A DNA stretch of 64,000 nucleotides from NCBI GenBank assembly GCA_036873755.1, contig JAVTVY010057091.1, forward strand, positions 186,001 through 250,000. Reading direction: 5' to 3'. Below, in pieces: positions 12,209-24,434 of the stretch. The stretch's first letter is position 1. Each line of letters begins with the position of its first letter. Made by a program: the position numbers and the translations under genes. The notes under the pieces are model-generated. The model searched no databases. It was not told where the DNA came from and saw nothing but the letters and a program-made list of their open reading frames with translations. Source of the stretch: Hanleya hanleyi. Taxonomy: Eukaryota > Mollusca > Polyplacophora > Lepidopleurida > Hanleyidae.

Positions 12209-13090
12209 ACCCCTCGGCCAATTTGGCCATGGGGTATTGTCATCGTCTTGTACGTCCGTCTGTCCGTATGTGAGCGAGATAGCCGGAAAACCTTTCCGCT
12301 GATGAATTCCAAATTTGGTATGCTTATTTACCTAGTCAAGGACCAGAAGCCTATTGAATTGGGACCTGATTGGGTGGAAACCTTGGCGGCCATCTTTAAT
12401 TTTATGCAAAATGGATAAAATCTGAAAATTGTTCTGGCAATAATTGACAACAGATTCTTCTCAATTTGGTATTTATATGCCCAAAGATGTCGCTTGGGAT
12501 TGTGTTTCGCACACGTCTTGTGCCTATAATTATAAATCTAAATTTGGTTTCCGGGCAATAACTTGAAGACCCCTCTTTAGATTCTTCCCAAAGTTCGTAT
12601 GCTGATACATGTAACTAGACTGTAGAACTTCTGTTAAATCAGGATATTTTATAATTAATTAACAGACAGTGTCAGCGTACTGTTCCAGCTGTCTCCCCTT
12701 CAGTGATTGGTCATTCGAACCCGCCATTTTAAACTAATACGAGCATTTTCATTGGATCACTATTTATAGGAGCCACCCCAATCTTCATACACAACAACGT
12801 GACTGTCTCAGTTGACTGATGACATAGCGCGGCCTCGTTTTTGATTTCAAAATCTGCCGTCTAACTGGGAAAATGTTGCATCAGTCGATCATTGGCCCTC
12901 CGTAGAAGGCTAATACATGTTCCATGCCATGAGATGATGCTTGGGATTGCATTTCGCCCACTGCGCCTACAGGTGGCAAATTTAAAATTTGGTTTTCGGG
13001 CAATAGGTTGAGGATGCCTTCAGCTTCTCGTCAAATTTGGTTTGCAGATAATGCCCTGAGATGTCACTTGGGGTTGCTTCTCGGTTACAT
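12209..13090 (+). repeat. Hairpin-headed element, CGTCCGTCTGTCCG leader (family C)
   Basis: Starts with an imperfect hairpin ACCCC-TCGGCCAATTTGGCC-ATGGGGT (12209-12235), then TCATCGTCTTGTACGTCCGT, then diverged 150-bp monomers that share CAAATTTGGT and GGGCAATAACTTG-like boxes. It is interrupted at about 12613-12917 by about 300 bases flanked on both sides by ATACATG. A related copy starts near 32175. Confidence 0.65.
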
Positions 13091-14272
13091 AATTTCCATG
13101 CTTCACTGCATGGAAACTATATTACAGAAGCAATCAACTTTCAGTCAACCGTTCTGAGTTGATCTAAAAACTTGGGAAGGCAGAAAGACCCTTCCACATC
13201 CAACGCCTATGAAGCAGCAGTTGCCTCCCTCATATATATCCCCTGAGACCAACAATGCTAATAAATATTTCTGCCATTTCGGCGGGGGACCTAGCATCCT
13301 CTGGCTGCTTGTTTCGATTTCAGCCGCACCACGTATAGGCCAAAATCCCGCCTTATCGTACCATCACCTTTATGACTATATAATATTTGGACTGTTTGGA
13401 TTTCCCGAATTGTTTTACCTACTTTTGTCCCAGAACGAGAACGGATAATTAATGAACGGATGACCATTTCAGCCCATTTGGTCGTTGGTAAGATCATAAA
13501 CACTCGTAACTAAGACTGATCGTATTGATGGTTTTAGGTTAATTGAAAACACACACCTTTTGGCAGAACGGAGGAACAGCAGTTTCATTTTGCAGACTAG
13601 GTCGAATGGTACCCAAATTCATATCATTATTTTTTGTAATGGTCGAGGGGAGATAACTCCCAAGAAAATCAGAGACGTTTAATTACCGCCAGAGGGCAGT
13701 GCAGCATATAGGATCGCCATTTTGATGGTTTTGTGGCAGAAAAAATTGGAAATCCTGATAATGTGTTTAATGACGAACGTCGTCTGTGTGAATTTCCGTT
13801 CTGGGTTCGTATATACAAACATTAAACCATTGTCTTGTAATGTACGTGCAATTGGCAGATATGTCATATTTAGCATATAACTCTTCAAAATGATGTTCTG
13901 TTCGAGTAACGTCAACCTGTTTTGACAGATGTGCTGCAACAACAACAACCACTTACCACTGTAAATATGTCTTTCCTTGACTTACTCGTTACTTTAACTT
14001 AGTTTAAGCCGGGAAATAAGATTTTCATTGCCTTACTCTGCACCAATGAGGCAATGTATTGATTGATCGATTAAACACTGCCCGCCGACTGCAATCCGTG
14101 ACATGACAAAAACCTATTTAGCAGGTGAGGGAAAAGGACTAAATGGGATAGGGGCCTATCCCAATAAGCCACATCGTAATCCCAGAATTATCGCTTATTA
14201 CTGCATATTCATGCCAGGCGCGAGACTGAAGGGCAGGTTCACGCACATGTGTTTTTCCAAAAATCAGGAAAT
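13091..14272. other. No gene recognised
   Basis: Single-copy sequence. A perfect 9-bp hairpin (TTTCCATGC/GCATGGAAA) sits near 13100-13125. Minus-strand frames of 70-89 codons show no family features. Confidence 0.35.
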
Positions 14273-16160
14273 GGCGAGTGGTTCACCACTCGCCTGTTTT
14301 CGTCGGTCAGAATAAAATTTAATGACATCTTCAGCTGTTGCTGTCAAGTTCTTGGCTTCTAAAATATCTTGTTGTTCTTCATTGGCATGTTTCATAGGTC
14401 AGAATAAAGTTTAATGACATCTTCAGCTGTCGTAAAATTCTTGGCTTCGTAAAGATCTTGTTGTTCAGCAATTTCGGAAGGCTTCCCGCCATTTCCGCTT
14501 CCTGCGTTTGTGCAAAAAGTATAACCCTGTAGGGATTCCGCTAGGGTCTATTTGGGTCCGTCAACGGACCCATTCCCCCACTGAATGAAATAAAAATCCC
14601 CCTTTTGGTCTGCTTGTAAAGAAGTAAAATGGTAGCTGAAGGTTTAAAATGTTACTTTATATCCCTCCAAGTCTTCCCTTCGTGAATATCAATGAAAACA
14701 CATGTGGAAATTCACATTTAAAAAGACGGCAATTGCCGGAATTGGGACAATGACCTGACGGTTCTCTGAAGCACGTGGAAAGTTTCCCGCTTCCATTTTC
14801 AGCAAACAGTCTGCGACTACAGTCTGTCCATCCACCCAGATTTATTGTGTTTAGTGCTCTTCCAGCGCAGGCCACGGAAATGAAAGTAGAAGCTCTGGAA
14901 GGTCAAGTTAACAACAGTCACCATTCGGGTATATTCATCTGAGGGCATAATTTTGTTTGCCATGATGTTTTTCAGGGTCGGCGTATTCGACTGAAATGTT
15001 TTGAATTCGACTGAAGAAACGGAAACTCGGCCGGTTATTTGATCATATCTCGCGTAATACTGGTTCGATTCTGACAATCTAAACGTTCCGGAATAGCTGA
15101 AGAGATTCTCTGTTCAAAAATATATAGTTTGATGACAAAAGTATTTTTATTTTTGAGATAGTGGGCAACTGAAATAATCGTTCGCTGAATTTTTTTCTGG
15201 ACCGCTCTCACTATCAAAATCTGTTTATGTGCTCTCCACCACGTCCGCGTATCGACTCGGTTAGCGACCGTTCCGGAAGATTTCTGCTTCCAATTTCAAA
15301 TTATCGCGGTAATACATACGTAGCAAAGAGTCTAAATAGACTTTAAACAGACGTTCCTGCTGTTAATTATAAAATCCATCTCTAGACGCTCTCTCAGGCC
15401 ATCAATTTAAACGGCAATTATCAAAAATCTTCTGCCGCCGCGAGGGGGGAAACCCCCCTCTCGGACTCCCCCCCTTCGGTCGCTACGCTCCCTCAGACTT
15501 GGTCGCTTCGCTCCCTCGTATTTGCGGACCCAGATTTTTTTTTCTGGCGGAATCCAAGCCATGTGTCACAACAGAATTACAGATACTTGTATTTCCATCA
15601 TACAGACACATTTTGAGATGTGGGTTATGATACCCACAAATATAAAATCCGTCAAGCACCACGGCTCAAACCACCATGGCATCACGCCGTTTTACACATT
15701 AGTTTCCAATTTTGTTTAACATTACATCACTCATGTTTAAACATTAGTTTCCGATTTTGATTTTCTCTCGCTGTTACGCGGATCAAGTCCATGCTTTTTA
15801 TTGCTCTCACGCAATTCCGGTGGGTGTCAAGCACGCCTTTTCGTTCCTAACAATTTTGTCACTGTTAGCAAGCTGTTAGCGAAAAATTGCACGATGTCGA
15901 ATCCGAAAGGAAAGCCGATAGAACTATCAACGTACGGTACCTAAAATGGGGAGAGGAACCTACATCAGTGTTCCGAATTAAGGAAGACTACAACACCGTT
16001 CTTAACCGCGCATATGTGACCCACATATTCTGTAATGTACTTACAGAAGTAATTTTAGCATTGCACTCGCCTCAGGAATTTCTCAGGCGAGTGATAAAAG
16101 CACTCGCCTCACTCGCCTGAGCTTAAATTCAGGCGAGTGACGAATCACTCGCCTTCATTT
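14273..16160. repeat. Block bounded by GGCGAGTG/CACTCGCC palindromes
   Basis: A perfect 9-bp hairpin (GGCGAGTGG/CCACTCGCC) lies at 14273-14294. At 16064-16160 the same octamer recurs in both orientations at least five times and forms longer hairpins, the best at 16064-16093. Just inside the left side, about 95 bases are directly duplicated (about 14307-14400 and 14399-14490, sharing GTTTAATGACATCTTCAGCTG). The block may be one non-autonomous element or two copies of a palindromic repeat. Confidence 0.5.
15431..15520. repeat. GC-rich hairpin and CGCT-rich direct repeat
   Basis: GAGGGGGG-AAA-CCCCCCTC forms a perfect stem. It is followed by two copies of a GGTCGCT-cgCTCCCTC motif. The composition is much richer in GC than the surroundings, as often at the ends of dispersed repeats. 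Confidence 0.6.
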
Positions 16161-16281
16161 TGCTCCTTGAGAGCCCTGTTTTTTGGAGTTAGATGCTGAA
16201 ATTCGCTATTGCCATTTAGTATGAAAATCGTAAAAATATCCCAATTAGGATATTTCAATATCCAAACTTGGATTTAATATA

Positions 16282-16306
16282 ATATATATATATATATATA
16301 TCCCAC
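16282..16306. repeat. (AT)n microsatellite
   Basis: Continuous TA dinucleotides. Confidence 0.9.
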
Positions 16307-16399
16307 TTAGTCCTTTGCTCTGACCTGATTAGGAAGATCGACAGAAATCACTGAAATACTTGAGCGGGATCAATTTCCACTCTTCTTAATATCATTAAT

Positions 16400-16678
16400 A
16401 CAATTGATCCTATGGAGTGTCATATTAAATCCAATAGGATTATTATATTTCTATCCTATTAAATCCAGTAGGATTTTTTAGAATCTTATAGGATTTTTTT
16501 TAGAATCTTATAAGACTTTTCAGAATCTTATAGGATTTTTTTTAATCTTATAGGATTTCTTAGAATCTTATAAGATTTTCTCAGAATCTTATAGGATTTT
16601 TTAGAATCTTATAAGATTTCGAATAATCTTATAGGATTTTTCAGAATCTTATAGGATCCTATAAGATTTTTTTGTAAG
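16400..16678. repeat. AT-rich tandem array with core AGAATCTTATAGGATTTTT
   Basis: About a dozen 20-27-bp copies built around ATCTTATAGGATT or ATCTTATAAGATT, each itself partly palindromic. The left part is more diverged (CCAATAGGATTA). Confidence 0.8.
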
Positions 16679-16688
16679 GGGCTCCTCT

Positions 16689-17115
16689 TGCCCATGTAGC
16701 TGGAAGGAGCTATATATTAGTGGTAAAATCAATACTGTAGGGCGAGTTGTCAGTGCATAAAATGGTCTACATGAGTGAATTTAAGTCACTCTGGCCTAAC
16801 ATAAAACAAACTATTAACCTAAACCGAAATATTTGGATTTCTTATCCATGTACATTTTGCATACTGTAACATATATACTAGTCTGTTTCTTCTCCACGCC
16901 CATGTTGACTGTGAAAGAGTCTAGTCTAATAGACCACATACTGTAGTGTAATTATGGATGCGACGAATATAAAAGACGTTCAGTGGAATTTCCTCGAGTT
17001 TAATGTCCAGTCAGTGTCAATTATAATTACCCATGTTGACCAAATTGTGTACTGACATCAACTTGCCCTTCAGTATTGATATTTCCACTGATAGCTCCTT
17101 CCAGCTACATGGGCA
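16689..17115. repeat. Long imperfect inverted repeat (MITE-like, 430 bp)
   Basis: Bases 16689-16711 and 17093-17115 are perfect 23-bp reverse complements (core TGTAGCTGGAAGGAGCT). Inward, pairing continues with mismatches and small gaps for about 100 more bases per arm (for example AATCAATACTG opposite CAGTATTGAT). Probably a MITE or foldback-type element; a transcript would make a long hairpin. Confidence 0.75.
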
Positions 17116-19911
17116 TCGCTACTTCTGGCTATTAAAGCTGAAAGGAGCTACAGAAGTTCGTTCTTGTGATCTTCCTAACTGCCACAGGGACAATAGCCCT
17201 TCAGACATTAGCCAGGATTCATACGCCTCCTGGAAAGTCCTTAAAACTGCTGGAATTTAATTTGCTAACCTGGAAACTCCCAGAAGAACTACATGTACAC
17301 CTCAGTCTTCTCCGAGCGATCTGATGCCATGCATTACTGTGCCAAAATGTGTTCCCGAACTTCATGAATTTGTCCATCATTGTTGAAAGTTAATGTCCTG
17401 GAAAATCTAAATTATTGACCTTAAAAGAAAGTGCTGTAACTAAGTGTATGAACCATGATTTGCCCTTCAGGAGAAAAGCCCACAGGCTTATTCAGATTCT
17501 GGACAAAAGTCCTTCAGCATACATGTATATAAATTTAATGGTATATGCCAATAAAACATAGGAAAACTGATGACTTAATTATAACTATTATAATCATGTT
17601 TCATTTCAAACATAAAAGAAAAAACATAATTTTGAGTTTTAGTGCAACATGCTGATGCAGCCCCTATAAGATATTTTATATTTCTGATATTTACTAAATT
17701 TAGGGTCTGTCCGACTAACCATTAATACCTGTGTAGCAGCTGGACCTAAATGTCCGGCAGTCAGAAAAAGATACTTTATAAGCTTACACCATGTTCTCTA
17801 CCGATCTCGGACAATGTTCAACACTGAATGGAGTTTTGCCAGGCACAAATCATTCGGACCTGGGCCTTTTGTCCGGTGCCATTTTATACTGGAAAATTTA
17901 ATCAGTTGACAGTTTTCCACTGTTTGTGAGTGGGGGATGTTCACGCTATTTCAAACCTAAAAAAAATCAGTTTTATTCGTCAAACTTGCAATGACAATTG
18001 TCCTGCATGGCTGGTCAAAGTCTTGTGTTCGACCACGCTTTCCATTATCGCAAAATGCCATGTTAGGATTATTAATAAGTGTGGAGAAATCTTTGATTCC
18101 CTGTGACAAGATCGTTTTGGCGAGCAGTCAAATTGTTGCAGCAAACGATGCTGATCTGTTATTTTACATGTAGCTACCGCTCAAAACAGAATAAAACTGG
18201 TACACAAGACATTGATGTACAAAATATAAGAATGATTTGGTTGCAATTACTGTTGTACGGCAAAACTGCAGGCAAATAATCTAAGACTCAGAAATTGACC
18301 TTTGCAACAACAACAGCAACATCAACTATGCATCTAACGATGACATCTCAATGGAAATGACCATTTTCAAGGTTATAAAATGAACAATTTTGGGTGGTTG
18401 ATTCTCGTAATTATAACTGGAAGGCATGGTTTTATTTGCTTGGATTTTCAAACAGAAGACCTGATGGACATCATTTTTTTTTTATTTTTGAGGAAATATT
18501 AAAGGTATCATTTTTTGTGTATTCATTTTGGGTGCTCATACATTTTACATATTCAGCTAGATGAGGCAACTGGATATCAAGAGCTTTTGTTTGTGATATA
18601 AAAGTTAGAAATCAGTAGTAGAGATGTTGAATGGCCTGTTCGAGCCTCCTGGCAAAAGGTCTAGTCCTGCCCGATCAATAGAGGAATGAACTTAAACTAG
18701 CCGCTCGCTTTCCACGGGAATCCAATTCCTGTCAGCAGTCCCGCAAAATAATTCATGGGAATCCAACAGATCCCCATCAAATTTAAGCAATCTGTATAGA
18801 AATGATAGCATTGCATTCCCGTGAATTCCCATACATTTGGATTGTGGAAATTTTGATGAAAAGCAAGACCTGTTACATGTTCGGTGTACAATAAGGTCTG
18901 TATATTGACACAAAGAATATTTGTATGATTTAGAGATCTATATGTAGCGATAGCTGATATATAATAATGTTAGGTGCAGCTGTCACACCTGCCCTACCTG
19001 TAACTATGGTCCAATCCATTGCTTGTCATGCTTGCCTACATGTATACCATCTGGTTTGAGCTTAATCAACCATGGAACAGCCACAGTATAGTATATATAT
19101 GTTCTATTGCACATTGCGTTAAGTTATGAATTTCAAATTTTCAGTTTATTTGGTTCGTACCAACAGTGAACCATGTTAGTTGTTGCTGTGATTTCCATTT
19201 TGGTTGGATTGTAGTATGAAGTATGATTGGTGCTGGTCACACAGAGCAATTTACCCCGGCTGCACATGATCTGTTACATGTTTTTGGATGTGCGAGATCT
19301 GAACAGTTCTTAGTGAAAGCGGCACCATCTTGGATCTTACTTTATAATGTTCTGTCATTTAGTTTCAAAAGTGCAGCATGCTACTATTTGTTGGTTGTGA
19401 TCAGGATTTCATCTGTCTTCTGTACATGGATATCTATCAGCAGTTGTCCATTTCAAGCCTGTCATTTAAAGTGACCATTGCTGGGTTACAGGCTGGTATT
19501 TTACTCCATGAATATGCCGGTTATATCACTTTAACACTATTGTACATATAATCAGCTGTTTAAAGCGACCATCCATGCTCTCAGAGAGTTATAATGGAAC
19601 TTGGATAGGAGGGTCATCGTTCAACTGCTGAAAATGTTCAACATCACTGGACTATTTAGCAAGGGAGCTCACTCTTCCCATGTCACTTTTTAACTTGAAT
19701 CAGGCCTTGTCATGAGAAAATCACAGGCGAGCAAACTGAGTAGAACTAATGTAAGACAATTTAGGCAAGCAATAGACTGTTCATATCACATTCTTTGTAG
19801 GTGAGAAATGTGTGAGAGCACGGCAAGGTTTTGTATGCCCCCTTTTCCTTCTTGTGTATTGACTTCTCAGAATGTTGGCTGCCTTATTGTCCCCTGCCAC
19901 ATTAAAGGAGT
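17116..19911. other. No gene recognised
   Basis: Mostly single-copy AT-rich sequence with ACATGTA-type motifs. Short frames (60-83 codons) lack family motifs. No exon of the downstream gene could be identified here, although its 5' UTR exon(s) must lie upstream of 21365. Confidence 0.4.
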
Positions 19912-20733
19912 ACTTACCTTATTTTTGAGTGTGGCTATATTTATCAGCAATCGTATTCCAAACCTTATTGTGTAAAACTTATGTTGATAGAATGCGAAAT
20001 AAAGGAAATATTAGCTATTTGTTGCTCGCAACGGCGTACACTGGGCGCTGCCATTGCACCACTGCGTGACGTTTTTAGATGAGCGGAAGTGAGTTTATAC
20101 TCATCTAAAAACGTCATGGAGATTTAAGGTTGATCGTGCTGGTCATGCCGATAATTCGAAGGAGAAGGAACCCAGTAAATTCAAAGACGTTCTAGTTGAT
20201 TTTAGTAGTTCAAGTGTAATCATGAAAATGTTTATGAACTTAGAAGCATCGTCGTTCAACTGAAATCACTGGACAATTGCAGAGAACATCCTTTCAGTTT
20301 ACCGGTCAGTTTCAAATTTTGTCCAAATTGAATCGGGCAAGTCTCAGTTGAAAAACTTGGAAGAAATTTTTCAGTTGGCGAAAATAACCTAAACCAATTT
20401 CCTTTTAGGAATCCCCCTCGTGGGATATGTCGCGTCAATTTATTCCTTGAATTAAAACTTGAACCCAGATTAATTCAAATGCCATAGCTGGAACGTCCCT
20501 GGATCAAGCGTTAGCCGTGACGTTGTCCTGAATGCTGACGTCATCAGTCACGTCATCCCACAGGCAATATGGCGGCGATCACGTCAACCTCAAATCGGAA
20601 ACATAATTTCACAAATTGTAATAAAAATAATATGTTATCGCCCTCAATGAAAGTAAAATAGTTGGTTATATTTCTTTAAGAGTCTAACCTTTCTAATAGG
20701 AACCTATATAAAATAAGTTAAGTACTCCTTTAA
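19912..20733. mobile_element. MITE with TTAA target sites and AGGAGTACTTA termini
   Basis: Inverted ends AGGAGTACTTACCTTATTTT (from 19916) and the matching complement ending at 20729 are each flanked by TTAA (19912-19915 and 20730-20733). TTAA duplication is the rule for piggyBac and Kolobok families. There is no transposase frame inside, so it is non-autonomous. Confidence 0.65.
20067..20116. repeat. Perfect 17-bp hairpin inside the MITE
   Basis: TGACGTTTTTAGATGAG (20067-20083) pairs with 20100-20116 across a 16-base loop. Confidence 0.9.
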
Positions 20734-21260
20734 AGTGAGGGGAAATTAGAAACACTGGGCGTCCGTAATTCTGTCATCCCGTCGTTCTGTCATTCCGTGA
20801 CACATTTCTTGTCCGACAAATAACTCGAGAACTATTGAACTGATTGACTTCAAACTAGGAGAGTGTCTTGACATTGTGAGAGGACGGCTGGGATTGCTTT
20901 TCAGGCTGTGTAATCCAAGATGGCTGTCATCTGCCATCTGGAATTTTAAGCGCTTGGATCTTGTCCAGGCAATAACTTAAGAATAACCACTTCAAACTTA
21001 GAGAGTGGCTTCACATCGATGAGAGAACCATTAGGAATGCTTTTCAGTTACCTGTGTAATCCAAGATGGCCACCATCAGCCATCTTGCATTGTCATCAGT
21101 TGGATCTTTACACATTTCTTGTTTGATCAATAACTCAAAACTATTGATCCAATTGACTTAAGACTTGAAGAGTTCCTTGACATCCGTGAGAGGATGGTAG
21201 GGATTGCTTTTCAGTCACCTGTTTAATCCAAGATGGCTGTCATTAACACATTTGGGTTTT
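20734..21260 (+). repeat. CGTCCG-led tandem monomers (family D)
   Basis: GCGTCCGTAATTCTGTCATCC is followed by three diverged monomers of about 150-170 bp. They share AATAACTC-AGAACTATTGA, GACTTCAAACTA, GGGATTGCTTTTCAG and AATCCAAGATGGC. It ends about 100 bases before the first coding exon and abuts the right TTAA of the MITE. No clear head hairpin is visible here. Confidence 0.6.
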
Positions 21261-21364
21261 GGAAATTGATTGAAACTGACAGATCTATGCAGATAATTCT
21301 AACATTTATCAGTCCATTTAATCTTTGTAAACCTTTACAAACATGAACATTGTTTGTTTTGCAG

Positions 21365-24300
21365 GTTGAGCGATGTCAGAAAGGAACAGTGAGAACAGAG
21401 ACTACACTGAGAACCCTGATCCGGAGTCTGAATGTGGTGCAGTGAGGAGAGACATTGACAATGTGAATCTTGATCCTGAGTCCGACGGTGGTGCAGTGAG
21501 GAGAGACGATGACAATGTGAACCCTGATCCTGAGTCGGACGGTGGTGCAGTGAGTAGAGACAATGACATTGTGAGCCCTGATCCGGAGTCGGACGGCTGT
21601 GCAGTGAGGAGAGACAATGTGAACCCTGATCCTGAGTCTGACGGTTGTGCAGTGAGGAGAGACAATGACATTGTGAACCCTGATCCTGAGTCTGAAGGTG
21701 GCGCCGTGAGAAGAGACGATGACAAGGTGAACCCTGATCCTGAGTCTGAAGGTCATGCAGTGAGGAGAGATAGTGACAGTGTGAACCCTGATCCTGAGTC
21801 TGAAAGTGGTGCAGGGAGGAGAGATGATAACAATGTGAATCAGGCAGGCGAGTTTGAACAACAGTCTGAGGATCCAGAGGATGTTAATCGTTCAGATAGA
21901 ACTGATGCCCGGGTTCAGGTGAACAATGTCCGGGGATCCGTGGGTGGACAAGTAGACCCAGAGGACCAGCATGTTGTGCATTACGGTGGTGAGACTGGGG
22001 ACCTCACATATGGAGCAGCTATCCAATCTGAGAATCCAGAGGATGTTGATTGTTTAGATATAAACAATGCAGGGTGTTTGGTGAAAAATGTCCTGGGTGC
22101 TGAGGGTCAGCAGGAAGATCCAGAGGATCAGCATGTGGTGAATGACAGTGGTGAGTTTGGGGACCTGGCATGTGGAGTGGGTTTCCAGTCTGAAAATCTG
22201 GAGGACAATGATCTGGGGTTTGTCATTCCAGTATCAAACAGGGGTTCTAGGGATGGCCTGTATGGGTCATCAGGTCCCATTGCACAGTCAGAAGACCCAG
22301 AAGGGCTGATGCTCGTGAATGTTCCTCTCCATAATGGACAATCTGAGGAACCAGAAGACAGCACAGGGTCTATCAGATTCTATACAGAGGCATCATGCAA
22401 TAATAGTTCAGGTGTGGTTAATGGTTTGGAGGATGACAGTACTGAAGATGATAAGGAAGGAGCCAGTGTATGTGAACCACAGTTACATGGACTTGAAGCT
22501 GAAGGTGAACCAGATGATCATGATGATAGCCCCGTCTTAGTGTTAGACTCTCCCACAAGTGATGGTTCAAATTTGGACATCCACCCTGAGGTGGAAAGAA
22601 CAGAAGATGACCCAGATAGAGTTGATCTCCGGCCACTAAATGAACATGCTGAAGATGAGCCGGAGGAGAATATCTCCAGGTGTACGACTTCGGCACAAGT
22701 TTCTGATGATCTAGACCTTCACAATGATCCTACTGCTGATTGCACAGAGGGGGATGGTAGAGATCAGCTGTTTCACCTTGAGGAGGGAGAGGGTTGTGGC
22801 AGCTCAGGAGAACCATCTGGGGAAGCAGGAGGACACTGTCCATCCACAACTGATGAGACTGAGAGTTATGGATGTGCTATTGCTGATGATGTTCATGTGA
22901 ATGTGTCTGTAGAGGAAGCAGTGAGTGAGAGTAATGCTGTGGAAGCAGACTGTGGGGATTCTAAGGCTCAGTCCGAATCTGATCCTGAAGAGAACACAGG
23001 CACACAAGATCCGTCTGATGACAGAATTGAAGCTGATAACTCTCAAAATATTTCCGCTCACTTAGAGACAGAATCGATTGACAGACCAGGAGCTGGAGGC
23101 TTGCAGGCAACCAGTGATAGTAATAACATGGATTTTCGGGCTTTTTTCAATGGTGACACAGATGATGGTGATGAATCATGTGAGGAAGCTGAAGGGGCCA
23201 GTGCTAATACAGGGGAGACAATTCAGTGCAATGTCAGTGGCAGACCAGAGGCTAGGGAGAGTTTACAAGTTGTGATAGGGGGAGAGGAACACATAAATAC
23301 TGCGCATCATACCAGTGAGGGGCTGATACTTGGTGAACAACCACTGGGTAATATTCGTCATGGAGCAGGGGGTCTTGATACAGGTGAGTTGGAAGATCAA
23401 CCGGAAGATAGTGGGTTTAGCAGACGTGATGGTGAGCGGCCACGAGACAATGTTACCGAAGCTGATCTGTATGCACCTGAATGTGATAGGGTCCAAAACT
23501 GCTTAGAACAGTCCCATAATGACCATCAAGCGGCTACAAGTCTTGGGCATTCAATGGAGAATTTACCAGATTTAGTAATGGCTGATGTAAGCCATGCAAA
23601 CTCTGCGGACAATACACATGTACATGCAGTGGCCTCCTGTCAACCTTCAGCAGAAGCATTAAGTATGCAAAATCTAAACTTGCTTTCAGACCACTTGTGT
23701 TCAGGTGATGTTGGGGATAGTTTAAGCGAGGATTTTGAAAGATCTGCCGATGTTTTACAACCCGATGTTTTACAACAGCAGCATGTAAGTGTTAATGGTG
23801 ATGGATCAGAAGAAATGTTGGAAGCCTCATCTCCAAATGAGTTTTCAAATGTGGATGCAATTCAGCAGTCAGACTTGGTGTCCGTTCATATGTGCAATGT
23901 TGGAGAAGCTGTTGCTTCAACAATAAACTTGAATACAGGGGTGTTGAGACTGTCGAATGATGTTGGACACCTCTCAAGAGTTCACACTTCGAATGCTGCA
24001 GCATCGCATGATGTATCACATGGTCTGTCACATGATGGATTAGAACCGTCGAATTCCAATTTAAACAATTCCTTGCAACGGTTACCATGTTCATTATCTG
24101 GAAGTGTAGTGACTCAAACCGAAATTGAAACTAATAACATTAAAACCACACATTCCACTTCAGCTACATGTTCTGGTAACATTGTAGAAGATGAAGACCT
24201 TCTGAATGAGCTAGATGCTGAGTTACATATCATCACGACTGAAGAGACAAACCACCAAGATAGGGGCGACCACACTTTAGTGATGGTTTCTGATAGTGTG

Positions 24301-24434
24301 ACGGCTGCTACTGGTGATGGCCTTATTAACGGTTTACGAGCCTCGTCAGCCTCTTGTCTAGCTGATGTCAAACTACAACAACAAATAAAGCAGTTACTCC
24401 AAAGACTAGCTGATAAAGATGCGAAAATTGAAAG
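21365..24434 (+). CDS. CCDC186: CCDC186 exon with start codon: acidic repeat-rich N-terminus (1020 codons)
   Basis: Acceptor gcag at 21361-21364, ATG at 21373. Residues about 14-156 are eight tandem copies of an 18-residue unit (consensus NPDPESDGGAVRRDNDNV; one copy has 16). A looser repeat with QSE.PED and DPEDQHVV follows (about residues 160-330). The rest is acidic, serine-rich and low-complexity, and the last 20 residues (QIKQLLQRLADKDAKIER) begin the coiled coil. The exon must end at 24434 with a GC donor (AAAG|GCAAGT): only this keeps the frame into the exon at 30086. The GT four bases further on would run into a stop. Confidence 0.9.

Noticed and set aside
15047..15075. GGTTCGATTC as a tRNA B box
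   Set aside because: No A box at a suitable distance upstream and no cloverleaf.
21376..21861. 161-codon minus-strand frame opposite the first coding exon
   Set aside because: Mirror of the 54-bp coding repeat; the plus strand has 1025 open codons, splice sites and homology.
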